A stretch of DNA of 64,000 nucleotides, from contig JBHJOI010000067.1 in the NCBI GenBank assembly GCA_050329935.1, forward strand, positions 32,341 to 96,340, written 5' to 3'. Source of the stretch: CAYSFW01 sp050329935 (GTDB lineage: Bacteria > Pseudomonadota > Gammaproteobacteria > UWMA-0217). Of the stretch, positions 34,949 to 44,898 are shown piece after piece (within the stretch, counting starts at the first letter, position 1; each line of letters starts with the position of its first letter). The translations under genes and the position numbers were made by a program. The notes under the pieces were generated by a model. It worked only from the letters and a program-made list of their open reading frames with translations. It was not told the origin of the DNA and ran no database searches.

Positions 34949-35644
34949 ATGAAACAAGCGTTCACCATCGAGCCGGCGACGACGGCGCCAACGCCTGATC
35001 TGTCGGTGCTGTTGATCGGTTTGCTCAAAGGCGTGCTCTACCGTGAGAGCGATGAGCGCCAATGGGCGGCATTGCTGAATTTGCAGGCGCGGGTACGGGA
35101 TTTCGTCGCGGTGCTCAATCTGGATTTGATCCTGGACGAGGCCGAGGGGTATGCCTTTCTGAAAGGTCGTCCCGAGCCGGCCGCGGACGATCCGGCGCCG
35201 CGACTGCCGCGCCTGGTTGCCCGCCGACCCTTGTCGTTTCCGGTGAGTTTGTTGTTGGCCTTGCTACGCAAGAAGCTGGCCGAGTTCGACGCGGGCGGCG
35301 GCGACACTCGGTTGGTGCTCACCCGCGACGAGATTGTCGATCTGGTGCGGGTGTTTCTGCCCGTGGGTCCCAACGAGGCCCGGTTGATTGATCAAATCGA
35401 GTCCACGATTAACAAGGTCGCCGAACTCGGCTTCCTGCACAAACTCAAACCCGCCGGCGGGGCCTCGGGGCCGCCGAGTTACGAAGTCCGACGCATCCTT
35501 AAGGCGTTTGTCGATGCGCAATGGTTGGCCGAATTCGATGCTCGACTGGCGGTGTATCGGTCCGCGCTGTCGGACCTGGTCGGTGGCCAGTCGGCGTCGC
35601 CGAGGGCGGGTGAAGAGGCCGCGGCGAGCGAGGTCGCGCCATGA
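34949..35644 (+). CDS. jetB: Wadjet anti-plasmid system protein JetB (DUF4194)
   Basis: A 231-residue DUF4194 protein, the MukE/kite-like subunit of Wadjet. Recognisable elements are LIGLLKGVLYRESDERQW near residue 22, a PRLVARRPLSFPVSLLLALLRKKL block near 85, and LTRDEIVDLVRVFLP, the winged-helix core that binds the kleisin. It is 19 bases after jetA, and its stop overlaps the jetC start (ATGA), so stoichiometric production with JetC is likely. The C-terminal tail is variable and low-complexity. Confidence 0.92.
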   Translation: MKQAFTIEPATTAPTPDLSVLLIGLLKGVLYRESDERQWAALLNLQARVRDFVAVLNLDLILDEAEGYAFLKGRPEPAADDPAPRLPRLVARRPLSFPVSLLLALLRKKLAEFDAGGGDTRLVLTRDEIVDLVRVFLPVGPNEARLIDQIESTINKVAELGFLHKLKPAGGASGPPSYEVRRILKAFVDAQWLAEFDARLAVYRSALSDLVGGQSASPRAGEEAAASEVAP

Positions 35645-38600
35645 GTGAGTCGCAATCCCTCGCGCTGGACTTCTTAGCCGACGACGCGTTGTCGGGGTTT
35701 CGATTGACGCGTCTGGAAGCATTCAACTGGGGCACGTTCGACGGCCAGGTATGGACGCTGCAACTTGACGGCAAGAATGGTTTGCTGACTGGCGACATCG
35801 GTTCCGGTAAATCCACCCTGGTCGACGCGATCACCACGCTGCTGGTGCCGGCCAATCGGATCGCGTACAACAAGGCCGCCGGCGCGGACAGCAAGGAGCG
35901 CAGCCTGCGTTCCTACGTGTTGGGGCACTACAAATCCGAGCGCAACGAAGTCACCGGCGCGGCCAAGCCTGTGTCGTTGCGCGACCACAACAGCTACTCG
36001 GTCGTACTGGGCGTGTTTCATAACGCCGGTTACGACCAGACGGTGAGTCTGGCGCAGGTGTTCTGGATGAAGGATCCACAGGGACAGCCGGCGCGCTTTT
36101 TTCTCGGGGTGGAACGCGAATTGTCGATTTCGGTCGATTTCGCCAATTTCGGCGCCGACATCGCCACGTTGCGCAAAAAACTGCGGGCGCTGGGGGCCGA
36201 TCTGCACGACAGTTTTCCACCTTACGCCGCCTGGTTTCGCCGTCGCTTCGGCATCGAGAACGATCAGGCGCTCGAGTTGTTCCACCAGACGGTGTCGATG
36301 AAATCGGTGGGCAATCTGACCGATTTCGTCCGCAGCCACATGCTGGAGCCGTTCGAGGTCGCCCCGCGCATTCAGGCGCTGATCGGCCATTTCGATGATC
36401 TCAACCGCGCGCATCAGGCGGTGCTCAAGGCGCAGCGGCAAGTGGAACTGCTGACGCCGCTGGTGGCTGACTGTGCTCGTCACGCCGAACTGGTGGCGGA
36501 AGTGAACCACTTGCGCCACTGTCGCGAAAGTCTGCGCGCGCACTTCGCCCGCCTGAAGTTGGCGTTGCTCGACAAACGCCTCGGCTTGCTGGAGGACGAA
36601 TGGCACAAGGCCGATGGGCAGGCGCGGCGGCTGGAGCTCGCGCGCGAGACACAAGACCAGCAAGTCGATGCGCTGAAGCAGGCCATCAGCGACAACGGCG
36701 GCGATCGCCTGGAACGGCTCGCCGCCGAGATCCGCGTCAAGGAACACCTGCGGGATGCACGCCAGTCCAAGGCCGCGCGGTATGTCGAACTCGCGGCCAT
36801 GCTCGGCGAACCCAATGCGGCGGACGTTGCCGCGTTCTCCGCGCAGCGGGCGCGCTTCAAGGGTTGGCGTGAGACGCTTCGCAATCGCGATGCCGATTTG
36901 CAAAACGCACTGACGGAGCACAGCGTGAGTCTGCGCCAGGGCAAGCTGGAGCATGACCAACTCAGCGCCGAGATCGGCAGCCTCAAGCGCCGGCGTAGCA
37001 ATATCGACGACCAACAAATCCAGATTCGCACCGCGCTGTGCGCCGCATTGCGGATGGACGCCGATGACATGCCATTCGTTGGCGAGTTGATCCAGGTCCG
37101 CGAGGATGAGCGCGATTGGGAAGGTGCGGCCGAACGTCTGCTGCGAGGCTTCGGCCTGGCGTTGCTGGTGCCGGACGAGCACTACCCGCGCGTGGCCGAG
37201 TGGGTGGATGCCAGCCGTTTGCGCGGGCGTCTGGTGTATTTCCATGTGCGTCCCCGTAAGGCGGCGGAATTGCCCGGACTGCATCGGGATTCACTGGTAC
37301 GCAAGCTCGCCATCAAGCCGGATACGTCCCATTACGACTGGCTGGAGCGTGAGCTTGCGCACCGTTTCGATGTCGCGTGCTGCGCGACGCAAGCGCAGTT
37401 CCGCCGCGAAACGCGCGCCATCACCCGCGCGGGCCAGATCAAGGACCCCAGCGGCCGGCACGAGAAAGACGATCGCCACCGCATCGACGACCGCGGCCGC
37501 TACGTGCTCGGCTGGAGCAACAGCGCCAAGATCGCCGCGCTGGAGGGCAAACTTCGCCAGCTTGAGCACCGCTTGGGCGAACTCGGAAGCCAGATCGGGG
37601 CGATCGAGGCCGAGCGCGGCGGACTCCAGAGTCGGCTCGACGCACTCACGCGCCTGGAGGAGTTCACGACCTTCGACGAACTCGACTGGCCGAGTGTGGC
37701 GGCGGCCATTGCCGCGCTCGAAGACGAGCGCCGGCAGTTGGAATCAGCCTCCGACATCCTCAAGCAATTAAATGAACGCCTGCGGGAACTGCGTCAAACG
37801 CTACGGGATACCGAAACCGAACTACGCACCGCGCGTGACAAGCGCGCCAAGGTGGAGCAGCGACGCTCGGATGCGCGTGAACTGCGTCAGCAGACCGCCG
37901 CGCTGATCCCGGACGTGGCCGTGGACAACGCGCTGTCAGCGACGCTGGAAGCCCTGCGCGCCGAGGCCCTGGGCGAGCATCAATTGACCGTCGAATCCTG
38001 CGATCACCGCGAGCAGGACGTGCGCGCCTTTGTACAGGCGCGGATCGACGCGGAGGATGCGCGGCTCAAGCGCCTGGCCGAAAAGATCATCAAGGCGATG
38101 GCGTCGTTCAAGGACGCGTTCAAACTCGAAACGGCCGAGATCGACGCCAGCCTCGAAGCGGCCTTCGAGTATGAGAATCTGCTCACGCAGTTGAATCGCG
38201 ATGACCTGCCGCGTTTCGTGGCACGCTTCAAGGAGCTGCTGAACGTCAACACGATCAACGAAATCGCGAACTTCAATGCACAGCTGGCGCGCGAGCGCGA
38301 AACTATCAAGGAGCGAATCGCGCACATCAACAAGTCCCTCGGCGAGATCGATTACAACCCGGGCCGCTACATCGTGCTGGAATCACAAGCGAGCCCCGAC
38401 GCCGAGATCCGTGATTTTCAGCAGGATCTACGCAGCTGCACCGAAGGCGCGGTCACGGGTTCCGAGGATGTGCAGTATTCGGAGGCCAAGTTTCTGCAAG
38501 TCAAATCCATCATCGATCGGTTTCGCGGCCGCGAGGGCTTGTCCGAGCAGGATCGACGCTGGACCGCGAAGGTCACCGACGTGCGCAACTGGTTTCTGTT

Positions 38601-39033
38601 CGCCGCCAGCGAGCGGTGGCGCGAGGACAACACCGAGCACGAACATTATTCCGACTCGGGCGGCAAATCGGGTGGGCAGAAAGAGAAACTGGCCTACACC
38701 ATCCTCGCCGCTAGCCTGGCCTACCAGTTTGGCCTGGAGTGGGGCGCGGTGCGTTCGCGTTCGTTCCGATTCGTCGTCATCGACGAGGCGTTTGGCCGGG
38801 GCTCGGATGAGTCCGCTCAGTACGGCTTGAAGCTGTTCCGGCAACTCAACCTGCAATTGCTGATCGTCACGCCGCTGCAGAAGATCCACATCATCGAGCC
38901 GTTTGTATCCAGTGTCGGCTTCGTGCACAACGAGGGCGGTCGCGCGTCCAAACTGCGCAACCTGTCCATCGAGGAGTATCGGGCACAGAAGTCGGCCATC
39001 ACCTCGCGGGCGACACCGGTGGTCATGCGGTGA
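35641..39033 (+). CDS. jetC: Wadjet anti-plasmid system SMC-like ATPase JetC
   Basis: A 1130-residue MukB-like motor. Walker A is GDIGSGKST at residues 51-59. Long coiled-coil arms fill roughly residues 280-480 and 620-920, flanking a hinge region in the middle. The ABC signature SGGKSGGQKEK is near residue 1006, and Walker B FVVIDEAFGRGSDES is near 1045. All ATPase motifs are intact, so the motor should be functional. It overlaps jetB and jetD by four bases each. Confidence 0.95.
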   Translation: MSESQSLALDFLADDALSGFRLTRLEAFNWGTFDGQVWTLQLDGKNGLLTGDIGSGKSTLVDAITTLLVPANRIAYNKAAGADSKERSLRSYVLGHYKSERNEVTGAAKPVSLRDHNSYSVVLGVFHNAGYDQTVSLAQVFWMKDPQGQPARFFLGVERELSISVDFANFGADIATLRKKLRALGADLHDSFPPYAAWFRRRFGIENDQALELFHQTVSMKSVGNLTDFVRSHMLEPFEVAPRIQALIGHFDDLNRAHQAVLKAQRQVELLTPLVADCARHAELVAEVNHLRHCRESLRAHFARLKLALLDKRLGLLEDEWHKADGQARRLELARETQDQQVDALKQAISDNGGDRLERLAAEIRVKEHLRDARQSKAARYVELAAMLGEPNAADVAAFSAQRARFKGWRETLRNRDADLQNALTEHSVSLRQGKLEHDQLSAEIGSLKRRRSNIDDQQIQIRTALCAALRMDADDMPFVGELIQVREDERDWEGAAERLLRGFGLALLVPDEHYPRVAEWVDASRLRGRLVYFHVRPRKAAELPGLHRDSLVRKLAIKPDTSHYDWLERELAHRFDVACCATQAQFRRETRAITRAGQIKDPSGRHEKDDRHRIDDRGRYVLGWSNSAKIAALEGKLRQLEHRLGELGSQIGAIEAERGGLQSRLDALTRLEEFTTFDELDWPSVAAAIAALEDERRQLESASDILKQLNERLRELRQTLRDTETELRTARDKRAKVEQRRSDARELRQQTAALIPDVAVDNALSATLEALRAEALGEHQLTVESCDHREQDVRAFVQARIDAEDARLKRLAEKIIKAMASFKDAFKLETAEIDASLEAAFEYENLLTQLNRDDLPRFVARFKELLNVNTINEIANFNAQLARERETIKERIAHINKSLGEIDYNPGRYIVLESQASPDAEIRDFQQDLRSCTEGAVTGSEDVQYSEAKFLQVKSIIDRFRGREGLSEQDRRWTAKVTDVRNWFLFAASERWREDNTEHEHYSDSGGKSGGQKEKLAYTILAASLAYQFGLEWGAVRSRSFRFVVIDEAFGRGSDESAQYGLKLFRQLNLQLLIVTPLQKIHIIEPFVSSVGFVHNEGGRASKLRNLSIEEYRAQKSAITSRATPVVMR

Positions 39034-40208
39034 CCTGGACCACGCCCCGGGAACTCAAGGCACAGCTCGCGCGACTGTGGACGCGGGGGGAATTGCTGCG
39101 CGACGTCGTGACCGGAAACACGCGCTTCCCATTGCGGCTGACTTGCAAGGGTCCAGGCTCGGCGGACATCACGGATCGTTTCGATCGGGTGCGCGCGTGG
39201 GCAACGGAGCTGGCGAGCGCCGCCCCGTTGCGGGTGGAGTGGCAGGACGTGCGTCACCGGGTTCAAGGCGCGCAACGCTTGCCGAGTAGCGTTTGGATCG
39301 ACTCGGCGGAGCGCGCGGTCGCATGGCTCGGGAAACTGCGCGACTGGGAACGCTTTGCCAACCAGGTCGAGCAGACGCGGCAACTTGAACCCTTGCTATT
39401 GCCCTGGCTCGCGAAGCGTCCCCTGCAAGCACTGGAACGGGTCGACGAGTGGCCGCGTCTGATGGCGGTGGTGGACTGGCTCAAGCGCCATCCGCGGCCG
39501 GATATCTATTTGCGTCAAGTCGAATTGCCCGGCGTGCACAGCAAATTCATCGAGGCTCATCGCGCGGTGTTGAGCGAGTTGCTCGACCTGGCCTTGCCCG
39601 CCGCCTGCGTGGATGCCGCGAAAACCGGGGCCAGCCAGTTTGCGGCCCGATACGGCTTTCGCGAGAAGCCCGCTCGGATTCGCTTCCGAATACTCGACCC
39701 AGGGATTCCATGCGTGCCGGGTGCCCCCTGTCCCGATCTCACGCTCGACGCCGAGAGCTTTAGCCGGCTCGCGCTCGAGGTTCAGCGGGTGCTGATCACC
39801 GAGAATGAAACCAACTTTCTCGCGTTGCCCAACGTCACCGGAGCGATCGCCATCTTCGGGGCTGGATACGGTTGGGATACCTTGGCGCGAGCCCGCTGGC
39901 TGACGCGGTGCGCGATCCACTATTGGGGCGATATCGATACCCACGGGTTCGCGATCCTGGATCAATTGCGAGGTCATTTTGGCCACGTCAGATCGCTGTT
40001 GATGGACCGCGCCACCCTGGAGGCGCATGCGGCCAGTTGGGGAATCGAAGATCGGCCGCTGCGCGTCGATTTGCATCGGTTGACGCCGGAGGAACTCGAT
40101 TTGTACGACGAACTGCGCGACAACCGCATCCGCAAGGGGCTGCGGTTGGAGCAGGAACACCTCGGCTTTGGCTGGGTACGCGACCGGCTCGATCGGCTAT
40201 CGTGGTGA
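39030..40208 (+). CDS. jetD: Wadjet anti-plasmid system nuclease JetD (DUF3322/DUF2220)
   Basis: A 392-residue protein with an N-terminal DUF3322 part and a C-terminal Toprim domain related to topoisomerase VI/Spo11 A subunits. The Toprim acidic residues are visible as the Glu in VLITENETNFLALP near residue 253 and the DxD in HYWGDIDTHGFAIL near 300. JetD cuts the DNA bent by the JetABC motor. It starts with GTG overlapping the jetC stop. The Toprim acidic motifs are present, so the operon appears complete. Confidence 0.92.
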   Translation: MTWTTPRELKAQLARLWTRGELLRDVVTGNTRFPLRLTCKGPGSADITDRFDRVRAWATELASAAPLRVEWQDVRHRVQGAQRLPSSVWIDSAERAVAWLGKLRDWERFANQVEQTRQLEPLLLPWLAKRPLQALERVDEWPRLMAVVDWLKRHPRPDIYLRQVELPGVHSKFIEAHRAVLSELLDLALPAACVDAAKTGASQFAARYGFREKPARIRFRILDPGIPCVPGAPCPDLTLDAESFSRLALEVQRVLITENETNFLALPNVTGAIAIFGAGYGWDTLARARWLTRCAIHYWGDIDTHGFAILDQLRGHFGHVRSLLMDRATLEAHAASWGIEDRPLRVDLHRLTPEELDLYDELRDNRIRKGLRLEQEHLGFGWVRDRLDRLSW

Positions 40209-40260
40209 GCCAGGCTGTAACCGACCGTGACACGGCATGAAAGTCAGGCGGTCGCGTGAG

Positions 40261-40986
40261 TCAATACGCGCGAATCCAGGCGATGATGAACGGCACGAGT
40301 AGGGCGGTCGCAACGCCATTGAGGCCCATCGCCAGCGCCGCGAATGCGCCCGCGACCTCGCTGACCTGGAACGCGCGCGCCGTACCGATGCCGTGCGCGG
40401 CGACACCGAGCGCGAAACCGCGTATGGCGGGATCTTCGACCCGGATCGCGTTGAGTAGCGGACGCGCAAGCACCGCGCCGATGATGCCGGTGCTGATGAC
40501 GAGCACGGCCGTGAGTGACGGCAAGCCACCGATTTTCTCCGTGATACCCATCGCGATTGGGGTGGTCACGGATTTTGGCGCCAGTGACATGACCGTCGCG
40601 GGCGCGGCGCCGAGGGCCCAGCCGATTGCCAGCGCGGAGACGATCGCGGTCAGCGCGCCGGCGATCAGCGCGATCAGTAGCGGTATCAGCATTGCCCGCA
40701 ATCGCGCCATTTGCGCGTAGAGCGGAATCGCCAGCGCAACCGTGGCGGGTCCGAGCAGAAAATGTACGAATTGAGCGCCGTCGAAATACGTTTTATAAGG
40801 CGTGCCGGTCACCAGCAAAACCAACAATACAATGGTCACGGCAATCGCAACCGGATTGGCCAGCGGGTTCATGCCGGAACGAGAGTAAAGCCAGAACGCC
40901 GCTTGATAGGCCAACAATGTCAAGGTCAACCCTAGCAGCGGGGTCGTCGACAGATAAACCCATATTTGATCGATTGGCATCGGCAT
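40261..40986 (-). CDS. lrgB: LrgB/CidB family membrane protein
   Basis: A 241-residue polytopic membrane protein of the LrgB family, linked to murein hydrolase control or to export of small organic acids. Family features include FVHFLLGPATVALAIPLY near residue 86, LAPKSVTTPIAMGI near 150 and GFALGVAAHGIGTARAF near 200. Its start overlaps the lrgA stop (TAATG). It is the second gene of an lrgAB pair, convergent with jetD. Confidence 0.88.
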   Translation of the reverse strand: MPMPIDQIWVYLSTTPLLGLTLTLLAYQAAFWLYSRSGMNPLANPVAIAVTIVLLVLLVTGTPYKTYFDGAQFVHFLLGPATVALAIPLYAQMARLRAMLIPLLIALIAGALTAIVSALAIGWALGAAPATVMSLAPKSVTTPIAMGITEKIGGLPSLTAVLVISTGIIGAVLARPLLNAIRVEDPAIRGFALGVAAHGIGTARAFQVSEVAGAFAALAMGLNGVATALLVPFIIAWIRAY

Positions 40987-41330
40987 TAGGGTTTCCCTCG
41001 CGCGAGCAGGGCACGCAATACCCATGCCGTAACCACCAGTGTGAGCGCCGTGCTACCCACCAAGGCGGCAATGATCGGTAACCACTCCGCGGCGATCAAA
41101 TCGCCATGCACCATCACACCAACGCCGGCGGGCACGAACAACAGGGATAGATGTCGCAGCAAACCATTGGCGGTCGTGCGTAAGCTTGCGCTTGCCTCGC
41201 CGCGGAATATCAACGTGACAAACAATAGCAACATACCGACCACGGGTCCCGGAATCGGTAATCGCAATAACTGCGCCGCGACTTCGCCAACGAGTTGGTA
41301 CACCAGCAATAAGGTGAGCGCGCCGATCAT
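40986..41330 (-). CDS. lrgA: LrgA/CidA family holin-like protein
   Basis: A 114-residue protein with four membrane helices. The LrgA/CidA hallmarks are LPIPGPVVGMLLLF near residue 25 and LSLLFVPAGVGVMVHGDLI near 63. It pairs with LrgB through overlapping stop and start codons. Function is thought to be holin-like or as a transporter subunit. It directly abuts the chromosomal side of the defence island. Confidence 0.88.
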   Translation of the reverse strand: MIGALTLLLVYQLVGEVAAQLLRLPIPGPVVGMLLLFVTLIFRGEASASLRTTANGLLRHLSLLFVPAGVGVMVHGDLIAAEWLPIIAALVGSTALTLVVTAWVLRALLARGKP

Positions 41331-41553
41331 AACGCCTCGCGAGACTTTAAAGCTTGATTCTAACGACTGCGACGACGGGATTCATCCGTCGCTGGCGGCT
41401 GGACGGCAAGCAGCGCATCAATCGCGGCGCTGGGTCGCGCGCTGATTTGATCAGCGCTGTGTGATGGCGGTCAGGCTTGCTAAATGGCCACGCAACACGT
41501 CGTGGCCACCGGATGATGGCCTTGGCAAATGCGCCGTCAAATGGGCGCGATCG

Positions 41554-41901
41554 TTAGATCGTGGGAAGATTTTCGAGTTTGCCGCCGTTCTCGAGATAAT
41601 CCCTTAACCACTTTGGCTTTTGACCTCTATTGGAGCTGCTCCAGGTCATGGCACGGTCTTTCGGGTTGTGATAAAGGACACTATCCGGTTTCGTCGTGGC
41701 GGCTTTGGGTTGCTTCGATGACGCGGGTGCTTTTTGCGTCTTTGCGCCTCGCGAAACTCCGAGTTCATCGGCGGTGAACCCATAAATCTGAATCAGGTTG
41801 CGGGCTTCTTCCAATGCGCTGGGGCGCTGTTCATTGAGAATGCGGGTTTTCTCAGCGAGTAGCTGATCGATCTTGGCCTGGATTTCGTCGAGACTTGGCA
41901 T
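41554..41901 (-). CDS. H-NS family nucleoid-associated protein
   Basis: A 115-residue H-NS-like protein. The N-terminal half is a coiled-coil oligomerisation region (LDEIQAKIDQLLAEKTRILNEQ). After a Lys/Ala/Pro linker the C-terminal DNA-binding domain reads NRGQKPKWLRDYLENGGKLE, equivalent to the H-NS RGRxPxW loop with Gln in place of the second Arg. Such proteins silence AT-rich or foreign DNA; its position near the defence island may be meaningful. Start ATG 41901 fits the usual MPSLDE N-terminus. A hairpin TGGCCACG/CGTGGCCA (41485-41508) lies downstream of its stop. Confidence 0.85.
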   Translation of the reverse strand: MPSLDEIQAKIDQLLAEKTRILNEQRPSALEEARNLIQIYGFTADELGVSRGAKTQKAPASSKQPKAATTKPDSVLYHNPKDRAMTWSSSNRGQKPKWLRDYLENGGKLENLPTI

Positions 41902-42482
41902 AGGTTTGGTTCGGTAAATGGTTAAGGAACGATTGAAATTTTGCAATCGATTGTTGAACTGGCACAGTACGTGGATCGCGTCTTGCGGAGTAATCAGCGT
42001 TGGTCAACGCAGTATCCATAAGATGCACGCCGATTTCATCCCGTGGCGGAAAGCCGACGAAAAACTGCATCTTCATGGAGTCATTAATTATAATTGACCG
42101 CGCAATGGAGCCGCAACGATCCATGGGCTAGCGTAGCGGGTTCATTAGTTGGATGTCAACTTTGGCCTACGCCGCAAGCGCAATTCGTTTCAATTAGGTC
42201 GTGCCTCGGTCTGCCGATTGCATTCGGCGAACCCGCGAGCGACCGAGGGATATTGTCCGAGCTACGGGCGATTGTATGATCAACGATGCGAATCGACCGC
42301 GAGACAATTCGTATCGCCGAATAGTGGGCCGAAATACCGATGCGTGCTCGAGTGCGTTGGAAGCCTCGCGGCGGCTGTTGTAATGCGGAGTGAACACCCT
42401 CAAACAAGTGCATTCATGGGTGATATCAGGCTCACCGGTGAATTGGGTTTGGTTAAATAACCTTCGCCGGTAACGATCAGGT
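41902..42482. other. AT-richer intergenic region upstream of the H-NS-like gene
   Basis: About 580 bases with no convincing coding sequence. It contains a palindrome CAATCGATTG (41944-41953) close to the H-NS-like start and a plus-strand TATAAT (42089-42094) in an AT-rich stretch that could drive an unannotated transcript. The unusual base composition compared with its neighbours would suit H-NS binding and autoregulation. Confidence 0.45.
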
Positions 42483-43067
42483 TCATGGATTGAATCGTCC
42501 CAGAACCTCGGGAGGACCGTCCGCGCTTGGTTTGAATACGATGATTTCTCCGGCTGCGGCGTGTCGACCCGTCAACGCCGTGATGTTGACCTGATGGGTC
42601 ACCAGTATTGTCGGACCGACGCGATCGGATCTCGTTAGAAAAGTATGTAGCGCGGCGTTTTGTTCCGGTCCTCGTCCCGGCGCTTCAAAAAAGGAATTGA
42701 GCGCCGGCAATGCCTCGACCGGTCCCAGCTCCAGCAATCGGGCCGTATCGAGACAGCGGCACCACTGGCTAGAAAGCACCTGGACGCGCTCGATGCCCTG
42801 GCTACGAATAAACGCGCCGATTCGACGGGACTGCGCGCGGCCTTTTGCCGAAAGATTGCGTTGCGTCGCGCAATCCTCGATCTGGAATTCCGGAGGATCC
42901 CCGATTCCGGGCGCGTCGGCGTGGCGTATGATCACGAAAGCCTCACCCGTTTGCACCGCTTGCCATGTTTGCGCCGGCGATTGCGCGAGCGCGTATCCCG
43001 CGCCGGCGATTGGAATCAACAAGCCAATCAGGCTTAAATATTGGTGACGGCGGCGGCGAGTGGCCAT
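42483..43067 (-). CDS. secreted histidine phosphatase (SixA-like)
   Basis: A 194-residue protein with an N-terminal signal or anchor (LIGLLIPIAGAGYALAQS) and a histidine phosphatase superfamily domain. The RH motif is VIIRHADAPG near residue 47, followed by RNLSAKGRAQSRRIGAF near 70, VLSSQWCRCLDTARLL near 96, and the second catalytic His in VTHQVNITALTG near 157. The signal peptide suggests action in the periplasm, unlike cytosolic SixA. Substrate unknown. A -10 element TATAAT (minus strand, 43115-43120) lies about 48 bases upstream. Confidence 0.82.
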   Translation of the reverse strand: MATRRRRHQYLSLIGLLIPIAGAGYALAQSPAQTWQAVQTGEAFVIIRHADAPGIGDPPEFQIEDCATQRNLSAKGRAQSRRIGAFIRSQGIERVQVLSSQWCRCLDTARLLELGPVEALPALNSFFEAPGRGPEQNAALHTFLTRSDRVGPTILVTHQVNITALTGRHAAAGEIIVFKPSADGPPEVLGRFNP

Positions 43068-43257
43068 GGGTCTTGCAGTTCAAATTCAAGCAGTAAAGCG
43101 GTGGGGCATGAGTGATTATAAATTAGCTCGGGTTGCCGAAGGCGCTATCTCACGGATTCGAAGGTGTTGTTACGGCTGGGCAAAGTGAAGTGGATCCCGA
43201 ATGGGCGGCGCGCACATGCTCCCTGGCGCGGGATTTATGTCCAATCGGTGGCAGCGT

Positions 43258-44817
43258 TCAATGCGCCTTCGCCAGCGCGCGAAAGTTCACGCCCGCCAAG
43301 CGCAATGTCAGTAAATACGCGATCGCACCGACGCCGATCAGTGTCGCGAGGCGGAGCGCGCGTTGACCGGCGTGCCATTGTTCCCAAACCGTCAGCGCCG
43401 GTGTGAGCCACCACAATGCGAGCCCCATGACGAGCAGGGCGAGCGTGACTTGCAGCGTTAACCGCGCCCAGCCGAACTGAGGAACGTAACTGCCGTCGCG
43501 GCGCAGGCGGTGGAACAATTGACCGGCGTTGACCGCCGCGGCACAAACGGTGGCGGAGGCGAGCACGGCGTGCGGAGCGGGGAGGTCGAGCAATACCCAT
43601 GGCACGACGATGATGGCGCAATACACCAGATTGACGCCGACCGAGATAATGCCGGTCTTGACCGGGGTGCGGGTGTCCTGGCGAGAGAAGAATCCGGGCG
43701 CAAGAATCTTGATCAAAACGAAGAACGGCAGTCCGAGTGCGTAGACCGCGAGGCTGAGCGAGGCCATGTGCGAATCGTGGGCCGTGAACTGGTCGTATTG
43801 CAGCAGGGTGGCGAAGATCGGGCGGGCGAGCAGCATCAATCCGAGCATCGCCGGCAGGCTAACGACCATCGCGAGGCGCAGCCCCCAATCGAGGGTTTCG
43901 GTGAACGCGCGCTTGTCCTGGCGGGCGTGCTCGGAAGACAGTTTGGGCAAAATCACGGTGGACAGCGCGACCCCGAAAATGGCCATCGGTAGCTCCACGA
44001 AGCGGTCGGTGTAATACAGCCAGCTAATGCTGCCGGCGACCAGGAACGAGGCGATCACGGTGTTGATGAGCAGGTTGATCTGTGCCACCGAGGAGCCGAA
44101 CAGCGCGGGCAACATGAGTGTCATGATGCGTTTGACGCCCGCGTGAGCCCGTTTGAGGCGTGGCCGGGGCAGCAAGCCGAGGCGGATCAGCGCGGGGAAT
44201 TGAAATGCCAATTGCAGTACACCGGCGCCAAACACACCCCAGGCGAGCGCCACCACGGGATCCTCGAGTCGCGGCGCGAGCCATAGCGCCGCGGCGATCA
44301 GCGCAAGGTTGAGCAGGGTCGGGGTGAACGCGGGCACCGCGAATCGGCCGTAACTATTGAGGATGCCTCCGGCGAGGGCCGTCAGTGAAATGAACAATAC
44401 GTAGGGAAAGGTCAGCCGCAGCATGTCGACGGTGAGCGCTTGTTGATCCGGCGCGCTGGCGAAGCCGGGCGCAAACACCCAGATCAGCCACGGCGCGGCG
44501 AGGATACCGACGCTGGTGATCACGATCATCACCACCGCGAGCCAGCCGGTAACATGGTCGACCAGGTCTTGCACGTCGGCGGCGGTGCGATTCTCCTTAT
44601 ACTCGCTGATGACCGGGACAAATGCCTGGGCGAACGCGCCCTCGGCGAACATGCGGCGCAGCAGATTCGGAATCCGAAACGCAACGAAGAAGGCATCGGT
44701 GGCGCCGGTGGCGCCGAAACCAATCGCGATGACCATGTCGCGCAGGTAACCCAGTATGCGCGAGATCATCGTCATGCCGCTGACGACAGCGGTCGACTTG
44801 AGCAATTTACGACTCAA
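43258..44817 (-). CDS. murJ: lipid II flippase MurJ
   Basis: A 519-residue membrane protein with 14 predicted helices that flips lipid II for peptidoglycan synthesis. The conserved N-terminus LLKSTAVVSGMTMISRILGYLRDMVIA and FRIPNLLRRMFAEGAFAQAFVPV near residue 55 are diagnostic. A TTG start at 44817 is chosen: GGAG lies five bases upstream, and the family N-terminus (here LSRKLLKS, normally MSRKLLKS) begins exactly there. A longer ATG frame adds 22 unconserved residues. It is divergent from ispB with an 81-base gap. Confidence 0.93.
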   Translation of the reverse strand: MSRKLLKSTAVVSGMTMISRILGYLRDMVIAIGFGATGATDAFFVAFRIPNLLRRMFAEGAFAQAFVPVISEYKENRTAADVQDLVDHVTGWLAVVMIVITSVGILAAPWLIWVFAPGFASAPDQQALTVDMLRLTFPYVLFISLTALAGGILNSYGRFAVPAFTPTLLNLALIAAALWLAPRLEDPVVALAWGVFGAGVLQLAFQFPALIRLGLLPRPRLKRAHAGVKRIMTLMLPALFGSSVAQINLLINTVIASFLVAGSISWLYYTDRFVELPMAIFGVALSTVILPKLSSEHARQDKRAFTETLDWGLRLAMVVSLPAMLGLMLLARPIFATLLQYDQFTAHDSHMASLSLAVYALGLPFFVLIKILAPGFFSRQDTRTPVKTGIISVGVNLVYCAIIVVPWVLLDLPAPHAVLASATVCAAAVNAGQLFHRLRRDGSYVPQFGWARLTLQVTLALLVMGLALWWLTPALTVWEQWHAGQRALRLATLIGVGAIAYLLTLRLAGVNFRALAKAH

Positions 44818-44898
44818 TCTAACTCCAGTGTAGGGGGTGGCCTCGCCGCCGATAGTGGACGCTTGACCCGGCTGAGGGGACACCCTAGCATCGCCGCA

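Noticed and set aside
35674..37284. 536-codon antisense frame inside jetC
   Set aside because: Composition is typical of an antisense shadow (many Gln, Arg and His), with no ribosome site; jetC has all family motifs.
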